Assembly (NCBI RefSeq): GCF_016595795.1
Contig: NZ_JAENHN010000047.1
Location: 1-42,426 of the forward strand
DNA from: Clostridium yunnanense
Lineage (GTDB): Bacteria; Bacillota; Clostridia; Clostridiales; Clostridiaceae
DNA: 42,426 bases
Reading direction: 5' to 3'
The notes under the pieces were generated by a model, which worked only from the letters and a program-made list of their open reading frames with translations, did not search any database and was not told where the DNA came from. Below, in pieces: positions 16,868 to 26,509 of the stretch (its first letter is position 1; each line of letters begins with the position of its first letter). The position numbers and the translations under genes were made by a program.

Positions 16868-17221
16868 ATGATGACTTTTGTTTGGGCTTTTATAATTGGT
16901 GGACTTATATGTGTTATTGGTCAAATAATGATGGATATATTTAAATTAACACCTGCTCACACTATGAGTACACTAGTTGTAGCAGGTGCTGTTCTAGGGG
17001 GATTGGGTTGGTATGATGCGTTAGTGAAATTTGCAGGAGCTGGTGCTTCAACTCCTATAAGTAGCTTTGGTAACCAACTTGTAAAGGGAGCATTGATGGA
17101 AGCTGAGACTACAGGATTAATTGGTGTTTTAACTGGTATATTTGATATAACAAGTTCAGGGATTTCTGCAGCAATAATTTTTGCATTTATTGCAGCACTT
17201 GTGTTTAAGCCAAAAGGGTAG
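16868..17221 (+). CDS. spoVAE: Stage V sporulation protein AE
   Basis: The 117-residue membrane protein matches SpoVAE (SpoVAEb type): FVWAFIIGGLICVIGQIMMD, LGGLGWYDALVKFAGAGAST and PISSFGNQLVKGALMEAE. It is related to SpoVAC over the glycine-rich AGAG segment and has four membrane segments. It follows spoVAD by 16 bp with AAGGAGG upstream. Two adjacent ATG codons (16868, 16871) are possible starts. It is the last gene of the operon, ended by the hairpin at 17279-17310. Confidence 0.95.
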   Translation: MMTFVWAFIIGGLICVIGQIMMDIFKLTPAHTMSTLVVAGAVLGGLGWYDALVKFAGAGASTPISSFGNQLVKGALMEAETTGLIGVLTGIFDITSSGISAAIIFAFIAALVFKPKG

Positions 17222-17278
17222 GACTAATGCAATTAGTATAAAAAACAACTTTTGATGAAAATAAATAATTAACTGATT

Positions 17279-17310
17279 AAGCCGTCGAGTAATATTCTAT
17301 GGCTTTTTAG
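17279..17310 (+). terminator. Terminator of the spoVA operon
   Basis: AAGCCGT and ATGGCTT pair (one G-U) around a 13-nt loop, followed by a T-run. It lies 58 bp after spoVAE, just before PR-A copy 3. Confidence 0.6.
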
Positions 17311-17320
17311 TCATAATAAA

Positions 17321-17416
17321 GATGTACCACTTCGAACTGAGATATATTTTTAAAACTCTCACGGGTTCTGGTGAGAGAATTTAAAAATAATAAGCTTTAT
17401 TACGAAGTAGTATATC
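17321..17416 (+). repeat. PR-A palindromic repeat, copy 3 (forward)
   Basis: GATGTACCACTTCG opens and CGAAGTAGTATATC closes the element. Inner arms ATTTTTAAAACTCTCA and TGAGAGAATTTAAAAAT surround a loop with GGGTTCTG. It is the only PR-A copy here that directly follows a separate good terminator. Confidence 0.85.
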
Positions 17417-17485
17417 CATAAAAGGTAAAAAACTGAAAATATTTAAATATGAGCTTGAAAAATAATCGTGAAATAGGGTGATAAA

Positions 17486-19579
17486 ATGCAAGGTAGCACA
17501 GTGACTGATATTAAAACTAACAAATTAATAGATGAGAAAAGTCCGTATCTTCTTCAACATGCCTATAATCCAGTAAACTGGTATCCATGGAATGAAGAGG
17601 CTTTTGAAAAAGCAAAAATAGAAAATAAACCTATATTCTTAAGTATAGGTTACTCAACTTGCCATTGGTGTCATGTTATGGCTCATGAGAGCTTTGAGGA
17701 CGATGAAGTGGCTAAACTTATGAATGAAGCCTTTGTATCAATAAAGGTAGATAGGGAAGAGAGGCCAGATATAGATAATATCTATATGACAGTATGCCAG
17801 ATGCTTACTGGAAGTGGGGGGTGGCCTTTAACTATAATAATGACTCCAGACAAAAAACCATTTTTTGCCGGCACTTATATACCTAAGACTAGTAAGTATG
17901 GAAGGATAGGTATGAGAGAACTTACTAATAAAACTAAGGAGCTTTGGAGTGAGGACAAAGATAGGATTTTTGATTCAGCAGAGCATATATCTGAAAGAAT
18001 AAAAGAAGCGGCAAAGAATTCTCCAGGGGATTTATTGAGTGAAGAAGTTGTAGAGCTTTGCTTTAAGCAACTTAGTAATAGCTATGATAATAAGAATGGG
18101 GGATTTGGTAACTCGCCTAAGTTTCCAACACCTCATAATTTGTTATTCTTAATGAATTATTATCGTATAAATAAGGATCAAAAAGCCTTAGATATGGTTA
18201 TTAAAACTTTAGATAGTATGAGCATGGGAGGAATTTATGATCATATAGGCTACGGATTTCATAGATATTCAACTGATGAAAAATGGCTACTTCCTCATTT
18301 TGAAAAAATGCTTTACGATCAAGCTATGCTTACTTTGGCCTATGCAGATTGTTATAACATTACAAAGAATGATTACTATAAGGAAATTGCAGAAGGTATA
18401 TTAGGATACTGCAATAGAGTGTTATTGTCAAAAGAAGGCGCATTTTATTCGGCAGAAGATGCGGATAGTGAAGGAGAAGAAGGCAAGTTTTATGTATGGT
18501 CTATAAAAGAATTAAGAGATATATTAGATGATCAAGAACTTGAGCTTTTAAGTAGAGTATATAATTTAAAAGAAAACGGCAATTTTAAAGATGAGGCTAC
18601 AAGAAGATTTACTGGTTATAACATACTTCATCTTAAAGAAAAATTAAGTGAACTCAGTCATGATAAGTATGATGATAACTTAAATAATACTTTAGATAAG
18701 ATAAGAGACACATTGTTTAAGAAGAGAGAGCAAAGAGTACATCCTCATATGGATGATAAAATATTAACTGACTGGAATGGTCTTATTATAGCTGCTTTAA
18801 GCAAGGCAGCGGCTATATTTAACAGGGAGGATTTTACTAAAGTAGCTTCAAAGTGTGCTGATTTCTTTATTAATAGTATAGAAGATAATGGGAGTTTGTT
18901 TCATAGATATTGTAAAGGGCAGTGGAATATACTAGGCAATATTGATGACTATAGTTTTATGATATTTGGCTTAATAGAGCTTTATGAAGCTACCTTTAAT
19001 GATAGATATCTAAAAAAAGCCATTGACCTAATGAATGAACAAATAAAGAATTTTTGGGACGACGAAGGAGGTTTTTATTTTACATCATCAAATGAAGAAG
19101 AAGTTCTTACTAGAATGAAGGAAATATATGATGGGGCAATACCTTCAGGAAATTCTATAACTTTTTTGAATCTTCTTAGACTCAGTAGAATAACAGGAAA
19201 CACAGAATATGAAGAATACTGTGAGAAACTTCAAAAAGCATTTTCTAATATTATAAAGGAAAGTCCAATAGCTTATACTCAAATGGTTTCAGGTATACTT
19301 CTATCTCTTAGTAAAAGTGAAGAAATAGTTGTGGTAGGTGATATTAGCTCAGATGAGTTTAAAAATTATGTAAGCAGTATTAGGTCAGTATGTTCTCCGG
19401 CTTCAGTATTAGTTGCTAAGAATACCAATGAATCGCATCCCTTGATTCATGAAATAGCAGACTATACAAGATATCAAGATAAGGTGGATGACAAAACAAC
19501 TATATATATATGTAGGAATTTTACTTGTAATGAGCCAGTGACAAGCTTGAGTGAAGCAATAAGAATGATTGGTAAATGA
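17486..19579 (+). CDS. YyaL-type protein: thioredoxin-like (DUF255) plus six-hairpin glycosidase fold
   Basis: The 697-residue protein matches the widespread YyaL/SPATA20 family. The N-terminal DUF255 thioredoxin-like domain (residues 12-175) opens with [17 protein letters not shown] and has the redox motif CHWC (Cys59, Cys62) in [20 protein letters not shown]. The rest is an alpha/alpha-barrel resembling N-acylglucosamine 2-epimerases, with [30 protein letters not shown] and [16 protein letters not shown]. The length is normal for the family. The biochemical role is not established. It begins with ATG after AGGGTGA, stands alone, and ends before a strong bidirectional terminator. Confidence 0.9.
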   Translation: MQGSTVTDIKTNKLIDEKSPYLLQHAYNPVNWYPWNEEAFEKAKIENKPIFLSIGYSTCHWCHVMAHESFEDDEVAKLMNEAFVSIKVDREERPDIDNIYMTVCQMLTGSGGWPLTIIMTPDKKPFFAGTYIPKTSKYGRIGMRELTNKTKELWSEDKDRIFDSAEHISERIKEAAKNSPGDLLSEEVVELCFKQLSNSYDNKNGGFGNSPKFPTPHNLLFLMNYYRINKDQKALDMVIKTLDSMSMGGIYDHIGYGFHRYSTDEKWLLPHFEKMLYDQAMLTLAYADCYNITKNDYYKEIAEGILGYCNRVLLSKEGAFYSAEDADSEGEEGKFYVWSIKELRDILDDQELELLSRVYNLKENGNFKDEATRRFTGYNILHLKEKLSELSHDKYDDNLNNTLDKIRDTLFKKREQRVHPHMDDKILTDWNGLIIAALSKAAAIFNREDFTKVASKCADFFINSIEDNGSLFHRYCKGQWNILGNIDDYSFMIFGLIELYEATFNDRYLKKAIDLMNEQIKNFWDDEGGFYFTSSNEEEVLTRMKEIYDGAIPSGNSITFLNLLRLSRITGNTEYEEYCEKLQKAFSNIIKESPIAYTQMVSGILLSLSKSEEIVVVGDISSDEFKNYVSSIRSVCSPASVLVAKNTNESHPLIHEIADYTRYQDKVDDKTTIYICRNFTCNEPVTSLSEAIRMIGK

Positions 19580-19647
19580 GGATAAGAAACCTCTACGTGA
19601 ATTTATTCTAGAGCACTGATAAGGATTATTAAGATGTTATAACAATA

Positions 19648-19697
19648 TTTCAGGCCTTTTTTGGAGTAATAAATTATTCTAAAAAGGCCTGAAAACT
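19648..19697. terminator. Long bidirectional terminator
   Basis: TTTCAGGCCTTTTTT and AAAAAGGCCTGAAA flank a further inverted repeat (AGTAATAAATTATTCT), giving a nearly perfect 47-bp palindrome. The remainder of the 358-bp gap to 19937 is very AT-rich and holds no gene or RNA motif that I recognise. Confidence 0.8.
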
Positions 19698-19937
19698 TTT
19701 AGTGCTTTCTTCATTAACATTATATGAATATTTTAACAGAGTAGAAAAAAATTTTTCGTACGATAATTATATTAGATGAACCATATGAAGTAGTTTAATT
19801 AATAAATTAAAATAATTAAAAAATAATTAATGTTAATAGACATTATTTTTCTTATAGATTATAATGTTTATAAATAATATGAAATTAATGTCAAAAAATA
19901 AGTGAATTTGTCTATGAAGAAGGGAGGTGGAATATGA

Positions 19938-22901
19938 GTGTTCTATAACAAAGACTTTAAGAAAAAGAAGATTTTTAATATATTTATAATAAGTTTTGTA
20001 AGCTTTATGTTTGTAGGACTTTTGATCCCTTATATAAATCCACCTGTCACAAACGCACAACAACAGGAGAAAAATATTTTACTTATAAATTCTTATGATA
20101 GTACTTATACATGGACAATAGATCAAACCGATGGAATATTAAGAAAGTTTAAGGAAGCTGAACCAAAATCCAAGGTATATGTTGAGTATATAGATTGGAA
20201 GAATAGTCCGTATGAAGAGAATTTGGATAAGTTTAAGCAATTGATTAAATATAGGTATAAAAATAAGAAGATAGATTTAGTTATGACAACTGATGATGCT
20301 GCCTTAAATTTTTCACTTAAAAATAGACAAGAGTTATTTGGAGATATACCTATTGTCTTTTCTGGTGTATTTGATGAAGCTGCAAAAAGAATGACCGATG
20401 GTTATGATAATGTTTACGGAGTATTTGAAGAGGACGATATTAAAGATACAGTGAAATCAGCAATGCATATATATCCGCATAAAAAGAAGCTATATGTTGT
20501 TCATGACAATACTGAAACTGGAATAGCATCCTTTAGAGAAGTTGAAGAAACATTAAATAGTCTAAATAGTAATGTTGAATTAAAGGAAGTTAACAAGTTA
20601 TCGCTAAGCAACTTAGAAGCGAGTATTCCTGTAATAGATAAAGACAGTATTGTACTTGTCACAACTTATGCAAGAGACAATGAAGGCAAAACAGTACAAA
20701 ATGAAGAACTTACAGATATGTTAAGCAAAAAGTTATTAGTTCCTATATTTGGTGTTTACAAGATGAATTTAAATCATGGGATTATAGGTGGTTATTTGCT
20801 AAGTGGAGAGGTGCATGGAGAAAGTGCAGCTGAATTAGCAATAGAGATTATTAATGGAAATATACCATCTACGTATCTACGTGAAGATAAGAAATCTATT
20901 ATAGGTATATACGATAATAACATAATGAAGAAGTTTGGCATATCAAAGCAGCAGTTGCCAGCAGGTAGTGTTTTAATTAATGAAGACTTTTCTTTTTATA
21001 ATACATATAAGCATCTGGTATGGGGTGTTATATCAATAATACTTATACTAACAGCCGTGGTAACAATACTAATAACAAATATACTAAGAAGAAAAAAGGC
21101 TGAAGAAGAGCTGAAAAAGAATAACTATGAACTTTCTGCTCTCTACGAAGAATTAGCCGCTTCAGACGAGGAACTGAGACATCAATATATAAGGTTAGAA
21201 GAGAATAGAGACATTATTCAAAAAAATGAAGAAATGTATAGATTAGTATTTGAGATGGCTAACGATGGATTATGGGAAATTAACCTAATAACTGGAGAAA
21301 GATATTTTTCAGATAGATGGTATGAAATTTTTGATTTATCAATAGAAGAATTAAGAGATATGAAAGAATGGTACAAGATAGTACATCCCGAAGACTGTCT
21401 TACTGCTTGGAACTTTGTTATTGAGGTAAGTGAAGGAAAAAGAGAAACCTTTTCATTTGATTTTAGGATTATGAAAAAAGATGGACAATATAAATGGATT
21501 CATTCTATTGGAAAATCAATGAAGGATAAGTATGGTAAACCTTTTAAAATTGTGGGTTCACACTCTGACATTCATGAGAAAAAACTTCAAGAGGATCAGA
21601 TTAGGAGATTGGCATTTTTCGATTTTCTAACTGGATTGCCCAACAGAACTGAAATATCCAGAGTGTTTGATGAAATTATAAAAGAAGATAGTGAGAGAAA
21701 TATAGCTGTAATATTTATGGATTTAGATAATTTTAAAAATATCAATGATTCTTTTGGACATACGATAGGAGATGATTTGCTAATAGAGGTATCTAAAAGA
21801 ATTAAGTCCGTGACTGGAGACAAAGGTGTAGTTTCAAGACATGGAGGAGACGAGTTTTTGATCTTATTACCTGATGCAGTAGATGAAGAATTTATAAATT
21901 CGTATATAGAGGACTTAGTGAAAAAGTTAGGTAGTAACATATCAGTAAACGGCGTTAATGTGATAACGTCAGCAAGTTTTGGTGCAGCAATATATCCAAA
22001 AGATGGACATAATTTTGAGGAACTATTTAAAAATGCTGATACTGCAATGTACAAATCAAAAGAAGCGGGTAAAAGGACCTTCACCTTTTTTGAAAGATGG
22101 ATGAATGATAATATACTTGAAATGCTTATAATGGAAAACCAATTGAGATTAGCATTAAATAAAGATGAATTTGTACTTCATTTTCAACCTAAACTATCCC
22201 TAAAGGATTCACGAATAGAAGGCTTTGAAGCTTTAATAAGATGGAACAGTGAAACTTTAGGATTTGTTTCTCCTTTTAGATTCATAACATTAGCTGAAAA
22301 AACAGGCATAATTATACAAATTGGTAAGTGGGTATTGGAAAAGTCCTGCGAGTTTATAACAAGAATTCATAACCTAGGTTATAGGGATATCAATATATCA
22401 TTAAATGTATCAGTGGTGCAACTTCTGCAAGATGATTTCTTAAACATGGTAGAAGGGGTCATTGCTAAATCAAGTGTTGACTCTAACTTTATTAATTTAG
22501 AAATTACAGAATCTATACTTATGGAGTCTATAGATAAAAACATAACTAAGTTGAACAAGCTTAAAGAAAAATCTATAAAAATATCCTTAGATGATTTTGG
22601 TAAGGGATATTCATCTCTAACTTATTTAAAGGACATGCCTTTTGATACTTTAAAGATAGATAAGGTATTTATAGATGAATTATGTTCTGAAGATACAAAC
22701 AAAGCAAATGAAAGTATAGTTGGTGTAATAATACAACTTGCTCACCAGATGGGACTCACTGTTGTTGCAGAAGGAGTAGAAACTGAAGAACAATATAATT
22801 ATTTAATTAATAATAAATGCGATATTGTGCAAGGTTATTACATATCCAAACCGGTGCCAGAAGAGCAAGCACTAGAGCTTTTAAAGAAGTATAATTCTTG
22901 A
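19938..22901 (+). CDS. Membrane sensor with substrate-binding, PAS, GGDEF and EAL domains
   Basis: The 987-residue protein has an N-terminal membrane anchor (12-30), then an extracellular domain like ABC-type substrate-binding proteins (about 46-340: ILLINSYDSTYTW, LVMTTDDAALNF, IPIVFSGVFDEAAK). Next are a membrane helix (360-381), a coiled coil (385-432), a PAS domain (433-549), GGDEF (555-715) and EAL (730-985). GGDEF is intact (SRHGGDEF, 636-640) and the usual upstream RxxD inhibitory site is absent. EAL (764-766), LEITES, DDFG (885-888), AEGVE and the QGYYISKP motif are all present. Both making and breaking of cyclic di-GMP therefore look possible, with a small molecule as a likely signal. 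The start is GTG after AGGGAGG; an out-of-frame ATG at 19934 reads only MSVL before a stop. Confidence 0.9.
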   Translation: MFYNKDFKKKKIFNIFIISFVSFMFVGLLIPYINPPVTNAQQQEKNILLINSYDSTYTWTIDQTDGILRKFKEAEPKSKVYVEYIDWKNSPYEENLDKFKQLIKYRYKNKKIDLVMTTDDAALNFSLKNRQELFGDIPIVFSGVFDEAAKRMTDGYDNVYGVFEEDDIKDTVKSAMHIYPHKKKLYVVHDNTETGIASFREVEETLNSLNSNVELKEVNKLSLSNLEASIPVIDKDSIVLVTTYARDNEGKTVQNEELTDMLSKKLLVPIFGVYKMNLNHGIIGGYLLSGEVHGESAAELAIEIINGNIPSTYLREDKKSIIGIYDNNIMKKFGISKQQLPAGSVLINEDFSFYNTYKHLVWGVISIILILTAVVTILITNILRRKKAEEELKKNNYELSALYEELAASDEELRHQYIRLEENRDIIQKNEEMYRLVFEMANDGLWEINLITGERYFSDRWYEIFDLSIEELRDMKEWYKIVHPEDCLTAWNFVIEVSEGKRETFSFDFRIMKKDGQYKWIHSIGKSMKDKYGKPFKIVGSHSDIHEKKLQEDQIRRLAFFDFLTGLPNRTEISRVFDEIIKEDSERNIAVIFMDLDNFKNINDSFGHTIGDDLLIEVSKRIKSVTGDKGVVSRHGGDEFLILLPDAVDEEFINSYIEDLVKKLGSNISVNGVNVITSASFGAAIYPKDGHNFEELFKNADTAMYKSKEAGKRTFTFFERWMNDNILEMLIMENQLRLALNKDEFVLHFQPKLSLKDSRIEGFEALIRWNSETLGFVSPFRFITLAEKTGIIIQIGKWVLEKSCEFITRIHNLGYRDINISLNVSVVQLLQDDFLNMVEGVIAKSSVDSNFINLEITESILMESIDKNITKLNKLKEKSIKISLDDFGKGYSSLTYLKDMPFDTLKIDKVFIDELCSEDTNKANESIVGVIIQLAHQMGLTVVAEGVETEEQYNYLINNKCDIVQGYYISKPVPEEQALELLKKYNS

Positions 22902-22926
22902 TAAATCTAAAAGTTCATATATTATG

Positions 22927-23022
22927 GATGTACCATTTCGTACTAGAATTTATTGTATTTAAAAACTCCCACCAGAATCAGTGAGAGTTTTTAAAATAGA
23001 TTTTGGTTAGAAGTGGTACATC
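22927..23022 (-). repeat. PR-A palindromic repeat, copy 4 (reverse)
   Basis: GATGTACCATTTCG and GAAGTGGTACATC form the ends. The loop reads CACCAGAATCAGTG, the reverse complement of the loop in copies 1-3, so this copy is inverted. It directly follows the GGDEF-EAL gene, with no other terminator seen. Confidence 0.85.
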
Positions 23023-23134
23023 TTTAAGGTTGTACAAACATAAACTAATTCTCAGTTAATTCTCATTAAAGCATTGTGTGAATAACTATTTAATTTCACC
23101 AAAGACTTAATTGAATTAAAAAATTAAAAAAATG

Positions 23135-23162
23135 TGGAAACGTGTGTTCTTTTTGGTATAAT
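23135..23162 (+). promoter_or_regulatory. Promoter of dinB
   Basis: TGGTATAAT (23154-23162) is an extended -10; the -35 is weak (TGGAAA region, 16-bp spacer). The start of transcription would be near 23169, giving a leader of about 210 nt that contains a PR-C repeat. Confidence 0.6.
23137..23150. promoter_or_regulatory. LexA (SOS) box in the dinB promoter
   Basis: The minus strand reads AGAACACACGTTTC, matching the Gram-positive LexA/DinR consensus CGAACRNRYGTTYC at all but the first base. It lies between the -35 and -10 regions of the dinB promoter, where LexA would repress. Confidence 0.75.
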
Positions 23163-23221
23163 AGTTATGGTATTCTTTTTTATTCCTTAACTTATATTGT
23201 GTTTTAAGTCGTTACACATAT

Positions 23222-23315
23222 AGATAAACTACTTCATAATTAGAATTAATCAAAATAAAGCTTCGGAGATTCATCGAAAGCATTATTTTGATTCCAAGGA
23301 TTGAAGTAGTTTATC
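23222..23315 (+). repeat. PR-C palindromic repeat, copy 1, in the dinB leader
   Basis: The ends GATAAACTACTTCA and TGAAGTAGTTTATC are perfect inverted repeats. Inner arms ATCAAAATAA/TTATTTTGAT and GCTTCG/CGAAAGC extend the stem. The conserved flank AGAGGAATAGAT follows the right end, as at copy 2. An outer inverted repeat (CTTTTTTATTCCTTA near 23176-23190; TAAGGAATAAAAAAAG near 23353-23368) surrounds it, suggesting a nested structure that places the dinB ribosome-binding site at the base of the outer stem. Confidence 0.85.
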
Positions 23316-23379
23316 AATTCAGAGGAATAGATATAATTAAGTTATATGGATCTAAGGAATAAAAAAAGGGAGTGTTTAA

Positions 23380-24429
23380 GTGGATAATGTAATAATTCAC
23401 GTAGATATGGATGCTTTTTTTGCTTCAGTAGAAGTATTGGATAATCCTAGTTTAAAAGGTAAGCCAGTTATTGTTGGAGGCACATCAAATAGGGGAGTGG
23501 TAGCAACATGTTCTTACGAAGCAAGACGTTTTGGTGTTAGGAGTGCTATGCCTATATTTATGGCGAAGGAATTGTGCCCTAATGCAGTGTTTGTAAAGCC
23601 AAGATTTTGGAGATATAAAGAAATTTCTAATGATATATTTAATATATTTCGAGAAATTACTCCTTATGTTGAGCCCTTAAGTATAGATGAAGCTTATTTA
23701 GATATAAGCTATATAAGTAAAAATCCTGTAGATATAGCAAATTATATAAAAAATAGGGTTAAAAATGACATTGGACTTACGTTATCTGTTGGTATATCTT
23801 ACAATAAGTTTCTGGCTAAACTTGCATCTGATTGGAATAAGCCTAATGGTCTTAAAATCATAACCAAAGAAATGGTGCCAAAAATCTTGTTTCCCTTATC
23901 TATAAACAAGATATATGGACTTGGTTCAAAGTCTGTTAAAAAGCTAAATAATATAGGAATCTTTACTGTGGAGGAATTATATAAACTCCCTGAGAATATA
24001 TTTATAGAATACTTCGGTAAGTTTGGACATGATATCTATGATAGAATAAGAGGTACAGATAATAGAAAGGTCATAACATCAAGAGAAAGAAAATCTATAG
24101 GAAAAGAGACTACTCTTAGAGTTGACACAGATGAGATAGAGGAACTTAAAGAATATATAAAAGAGTTTTGTTCAGATATAAGTTCTATACTTAAAAATAA
24201 GAATGTTAGTGGAAAGACTATAATACTTAAAATAAAAACATCATCATTCGTTAGCCATACCAAAAGCAGAACGCTAAACAACTTTATAAGAGAAGAAAAT
24301 GATTTGTATAATGAAGCTATAGATATATTAGAAAATCTACAATTAGAAGAGAAAATAAGGTTAATAGGATTGTCAATATCATCCTTGAAAGAGGATACAA
24401 TAGAGCAAATGTCTTTTTGGAGTAAATAA
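23380..24429 (+). CDS. dinB: DNA polymerase IV (Y-family translesion polymerase)
   Basis: The 349-residue protein has the DinB signatures: IHVDMDAFFASVEVLDNP at the start (catalytic Asp), CSYEARRFGVRSAMP, and LSIDEAYLDIS with the second catalytic acidic pair near residue 107. The helix-hairpin-helix region (INKIYGLGSKSVKKLNNIG) and the little-finger domain follow. The C terminus ends in QMSFWSK, which fits a beta-clamp-binding motif. It performs low-fidelity bypass of DNA lesions. The GTG start follows AAAAAGGGAG. An SOS box in its promoter supports LexA control. Confidence 0.95.
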   Translation: MDNVIIHVDMDAFFASVEVLDNPSLKGKPVIVGGTSNRGVVATCSYEARRFGVRSAMPIFMAKELCPNAVFVKPRFWRYKEISNDIFNIFREITPYVEPLSIDEAYLDISYISKNPVDIANYIKNRVKNDIGLTLSVGISYNKFLAKLASDWNKPNGLKIITKEMVPKILFPLSINKIYGLGSKSVKKLNNIGIFTVEELYKLPENIFIEYFGKFGHDIYDRIRGTDNRKVITSRERKSIGKETTLRVDTDEIEELKEYIKEFCSDISSILKNKNVSGKTIILKIKTSSFVSHTKSRTLNNFIREENDLYNEAIDILENLQLEEKIRLIGLSISSLKEDTIEQMSFWSK

Positions 24430-24525
24430 ATTTATATTTAGTCTATAAATATGAAAAAATGGAGATAATCGTTATAGGATATTTGCATCTGAAATTATAA
24501 ACTTCTTGGGAAGGGGATTTTATAT

Positions 24526-25098
24526 ATGGAACATAAATTAGATATAGAAAGCAGTAGTGCACATCAAAACGATATGACAAAGCTTGAAGCCTCGCCTTTT
24601 GAGATTTTGATGAAATTTGGGGTAAGTGAAGAGGATGTTGTTGCAGACATAGGTTGTGGAAGAGGAAGTTTTACTATACCTCTAGGAAAAATGATAAGTA
24701 AAAATAAAATTTATGCTTTGGATAATTCAGAAAAAATGTTAGATGAAGTGGATAAAAAAGCTATATTTAGTGAGCTGAATAATATAATAACAATAAAAAC
24801 TGATCATAATAATCTTAAACTGGAATCCTCTTCGATTACTTTTGCATTAGCCTGCAATGTAATTCATGAAGTAGAAGATAAGCAAACTTTTTTAAGTGAG
24901 ATTAATAGAATGCTAAAGGATAATGGTAAACTAGCCCTTTTAAATCCTTCAATTCAATGTGAAGAACACCAGATTAAAGCTAAAGACCTAATATCAATAG
25001 AAGTTATAAAAGAATTATTAGCTATGACTGGGTTTAGAGTCCAAGAAGTTTTCAATTTTGATGGAAGAAGTTATGGAATATTGGCAACAAAAATATAA
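24526..25098 (+). CDS. Class I SAM-dependent methyltransferase
   Basis: The 190-residue protein has the Rossmann methyltransferase motifs: DIGCGRGSFTIPLG (motif I, SAM binding, about residues 41-54), an acidic residue in YALDNSEKML (post-I), and a FALACNVIHEVEDK segment in place of motif IV, followed by FLSEINRMLKDNGKLALLNP. It resembles the UbiE/Methyltransf_11 group; the substrate is unknown. It follows dinB by 96 bp with its own ribosome-binding site (GGGAAGGGG), and a strong terminator follows it. It could share the SOS transcript with dinB, but the gap leaves room for its own promoter. Confidence 0.88.
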   Translation: MEHKLDIESSSAHQNDMTKLEASPFEILMKFGVSEEDVVADIGCGRGSFTIPLGKMISKNKIYALDNSEKMLDEVDKKAIFSELNNIITIKTDHNNLKLESSSITFALACNVIHEVEDKQTFLSEINRMLKDNGKLALLNPSIQCEEHQIKAKDLISIEVIKELLAMTGFRVQEVFNFDGRSYGILATKI

Positions 25099-25100
25099 AG

Positions 25101-25137
25101 TAAAGAGACTGAAGTTATAAAGACTTCAGTCTCTTTA
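25101..25137. terminator. Bidirectional terminator
   Basis: AAAGAGACTGAAGT and ACTTCAGTCTCTTTA pair around a short loop with a following T-rich tract. It lies 3 bp after the methyltransferase gene and also downstream of the leftward lipoprotein gene. Confidence 0.85.
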
Positions 25138-25199
25138 TTTATTACGAAATTTAATTCTGTAATATAGATGTTTATTTATCTATTATAGGATAAAACATA

Positions 25200-26486
25200 T
25201 TACTTGTAACTTACGAAAAACTCCATTACAAAAGAGTTTTGATCGTAACTGTATGAAAAACCTTTAGAATTATTTATATAATTTAATTCAGGGTGCTTTG
25301 ATATTACATCTACTAATGCATTTGGTGAGAAAGTATTAGTATCGTAAATGCTTGTCTTACATATTATTGAGGTTTGTTTTTTTGATAAACCATTATAAAT
25401 TATATTATAAAAGTCATTTTTATTATTTGCGAGTAGGTTATTAACTTTAAAGTAATTTGCTGCAGTATTATTGCAAGTAGGGTAGTTGCTCTTTATCCAA
25501 CTGTGATCTACTGATATTTGAGCGTCCGTTACATTGAAGTAGTTATAACTTAAGAGATTTCCAGATTTAGACACTGGATCATCAAAAGTTGTGTCTAAGT
25601 GATAGTAAGCACCATTTATGCTGACAAGATTCCATGCATGGGGTACACCGTTGGCAGTTCCGGTTATTATCTTATTACTTACTCCTGCTGCGTTTAAAAG
25701 CCTATACATAGCCTCAGAGTAACCTTGACATACTGCAACTTTCTTAATAAATACTCCATAAGCTGTAAAAGAATCATTAGGAAGAGAATTAAGCTCAAGA
25801 TTTTTAGAGTCATAAACAGTGTTATTTACCACATAATTATGAAGAGCCAATTCCTTATCATAATCATTCATCCCTTGTTTTATAACTGAGGCAACTATGG
25901 ACTGAACCTTTGAATTCACAGAATTTATTTGTGAAGTAAAACCTTCTTTTCCTGCTTTATAATTGAAGTGTAAAACTACATTATTTCCAGTTGTATTATA
26001 CTGAACATTTTCAAGGTAGCCTGCGTAACCAGTTTCACTAGCAACCTTTAAAGCAAAATCAACAAGACTTCCATTTATGGATAGCTTAGATAAATCAACT
26101 GATATATCAGTTCCAGTTTCTATTCCTTTTTTGATAGCATCATATAGAGCTGATTCAGTTGAAACATTAACTTTCGATGCATTATTGGCATTTATGTTAG
26201 AAGATTTACTTGAAGTTACTGATTTTACAGCTGATGCAGAATTATTTTTATCGACTGGTGTTTGAGCATTACTAGTTGAATTCTTATTTTTAGTAGAATT
26301 AGTAGAATTATTTGTACTTGCAGTACTCTTTGAAGAAATATCTTCAGGTGGATCATACTTTATGATATTAGGCTCACTGCTTGTACTAGCACTTGTTGCT
26401 ACAACTTCATTTTTTGTGCAACCATATAATATAGTATTTAATGTTATTATAGTACAAAATATTAAAGTTAATTTTTTAAAGTTCAT
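25200..26486 (-). CDS. Transglutaminase-like lipoprotein
   Basis: The 428-residue protein has a lipoprotein signal peptide (lipobox region ILYGC, Cys23), a low-complexity Ser/Thr/Asn/Lys-rich linker at about residues 30-115, then a transglutaminase-like core. The catalytic Cys is in KVAVCQGYSEAMYRLLNAAG, the His in NGVPHAWNLVSING and the Asp in YYHLDTTFDDP, the usual triad order. Such proteins are surface-anchored cysteine proteases or cross-linking enzymes; the partner is unknown. A C-terminal region of about 110 residues (KVNNLLANNKNDF...) has no assigned domain. The linker suggests it reaches into the cell wall. Confidence 0.85.
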   Translation of the reverse strand: MNFKKLTLIFCTIITLNTILYGCTKNEVVATSASTSSEPNIIKYDPPEDISSKSTASTNNSTNSTKNKNSTSNAQTPVDKNNSASAVKSVTSSKSSNINANNASKVNVSTESALYDAIKKGIETGTDISVDLSKLSINGSLVDFALKVASETGYAGYLENVQYNTTGNNVVLHFNYKAGKEGFTSQINSVNSKVQSIVASVIKQGMNDYDKELALHNYVVNNTVYDSKNLELNSLPNDSFTAYGVFIKKVAVCQGYSEAMYRLLNAAGVSNKIITGTANGVPHAWNLVSINGAYYHLDTTFDDPVSKSGNLLSYNYFNVTDAQISVDHSWIKSNYPTCNNTAANYFKVNNLLANNKNDFYNIIYNGLSKKQTSIICKTSIYDTNTFSPNALVDVISKHPELNYINNSKGFSYSYDQNSFVMEFFVSYK

Positions 26487-26509
26487 TTACAGTTCACCTC
26501 TTTATAAGT

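Noticed and set aside
21596-22084. 162-codon minus-strand frame within the GGDEF domain
   Set aside because: Antisense shadow of conserved GGDEF coding sequence; the translation is low-complexity and hydrophobic.
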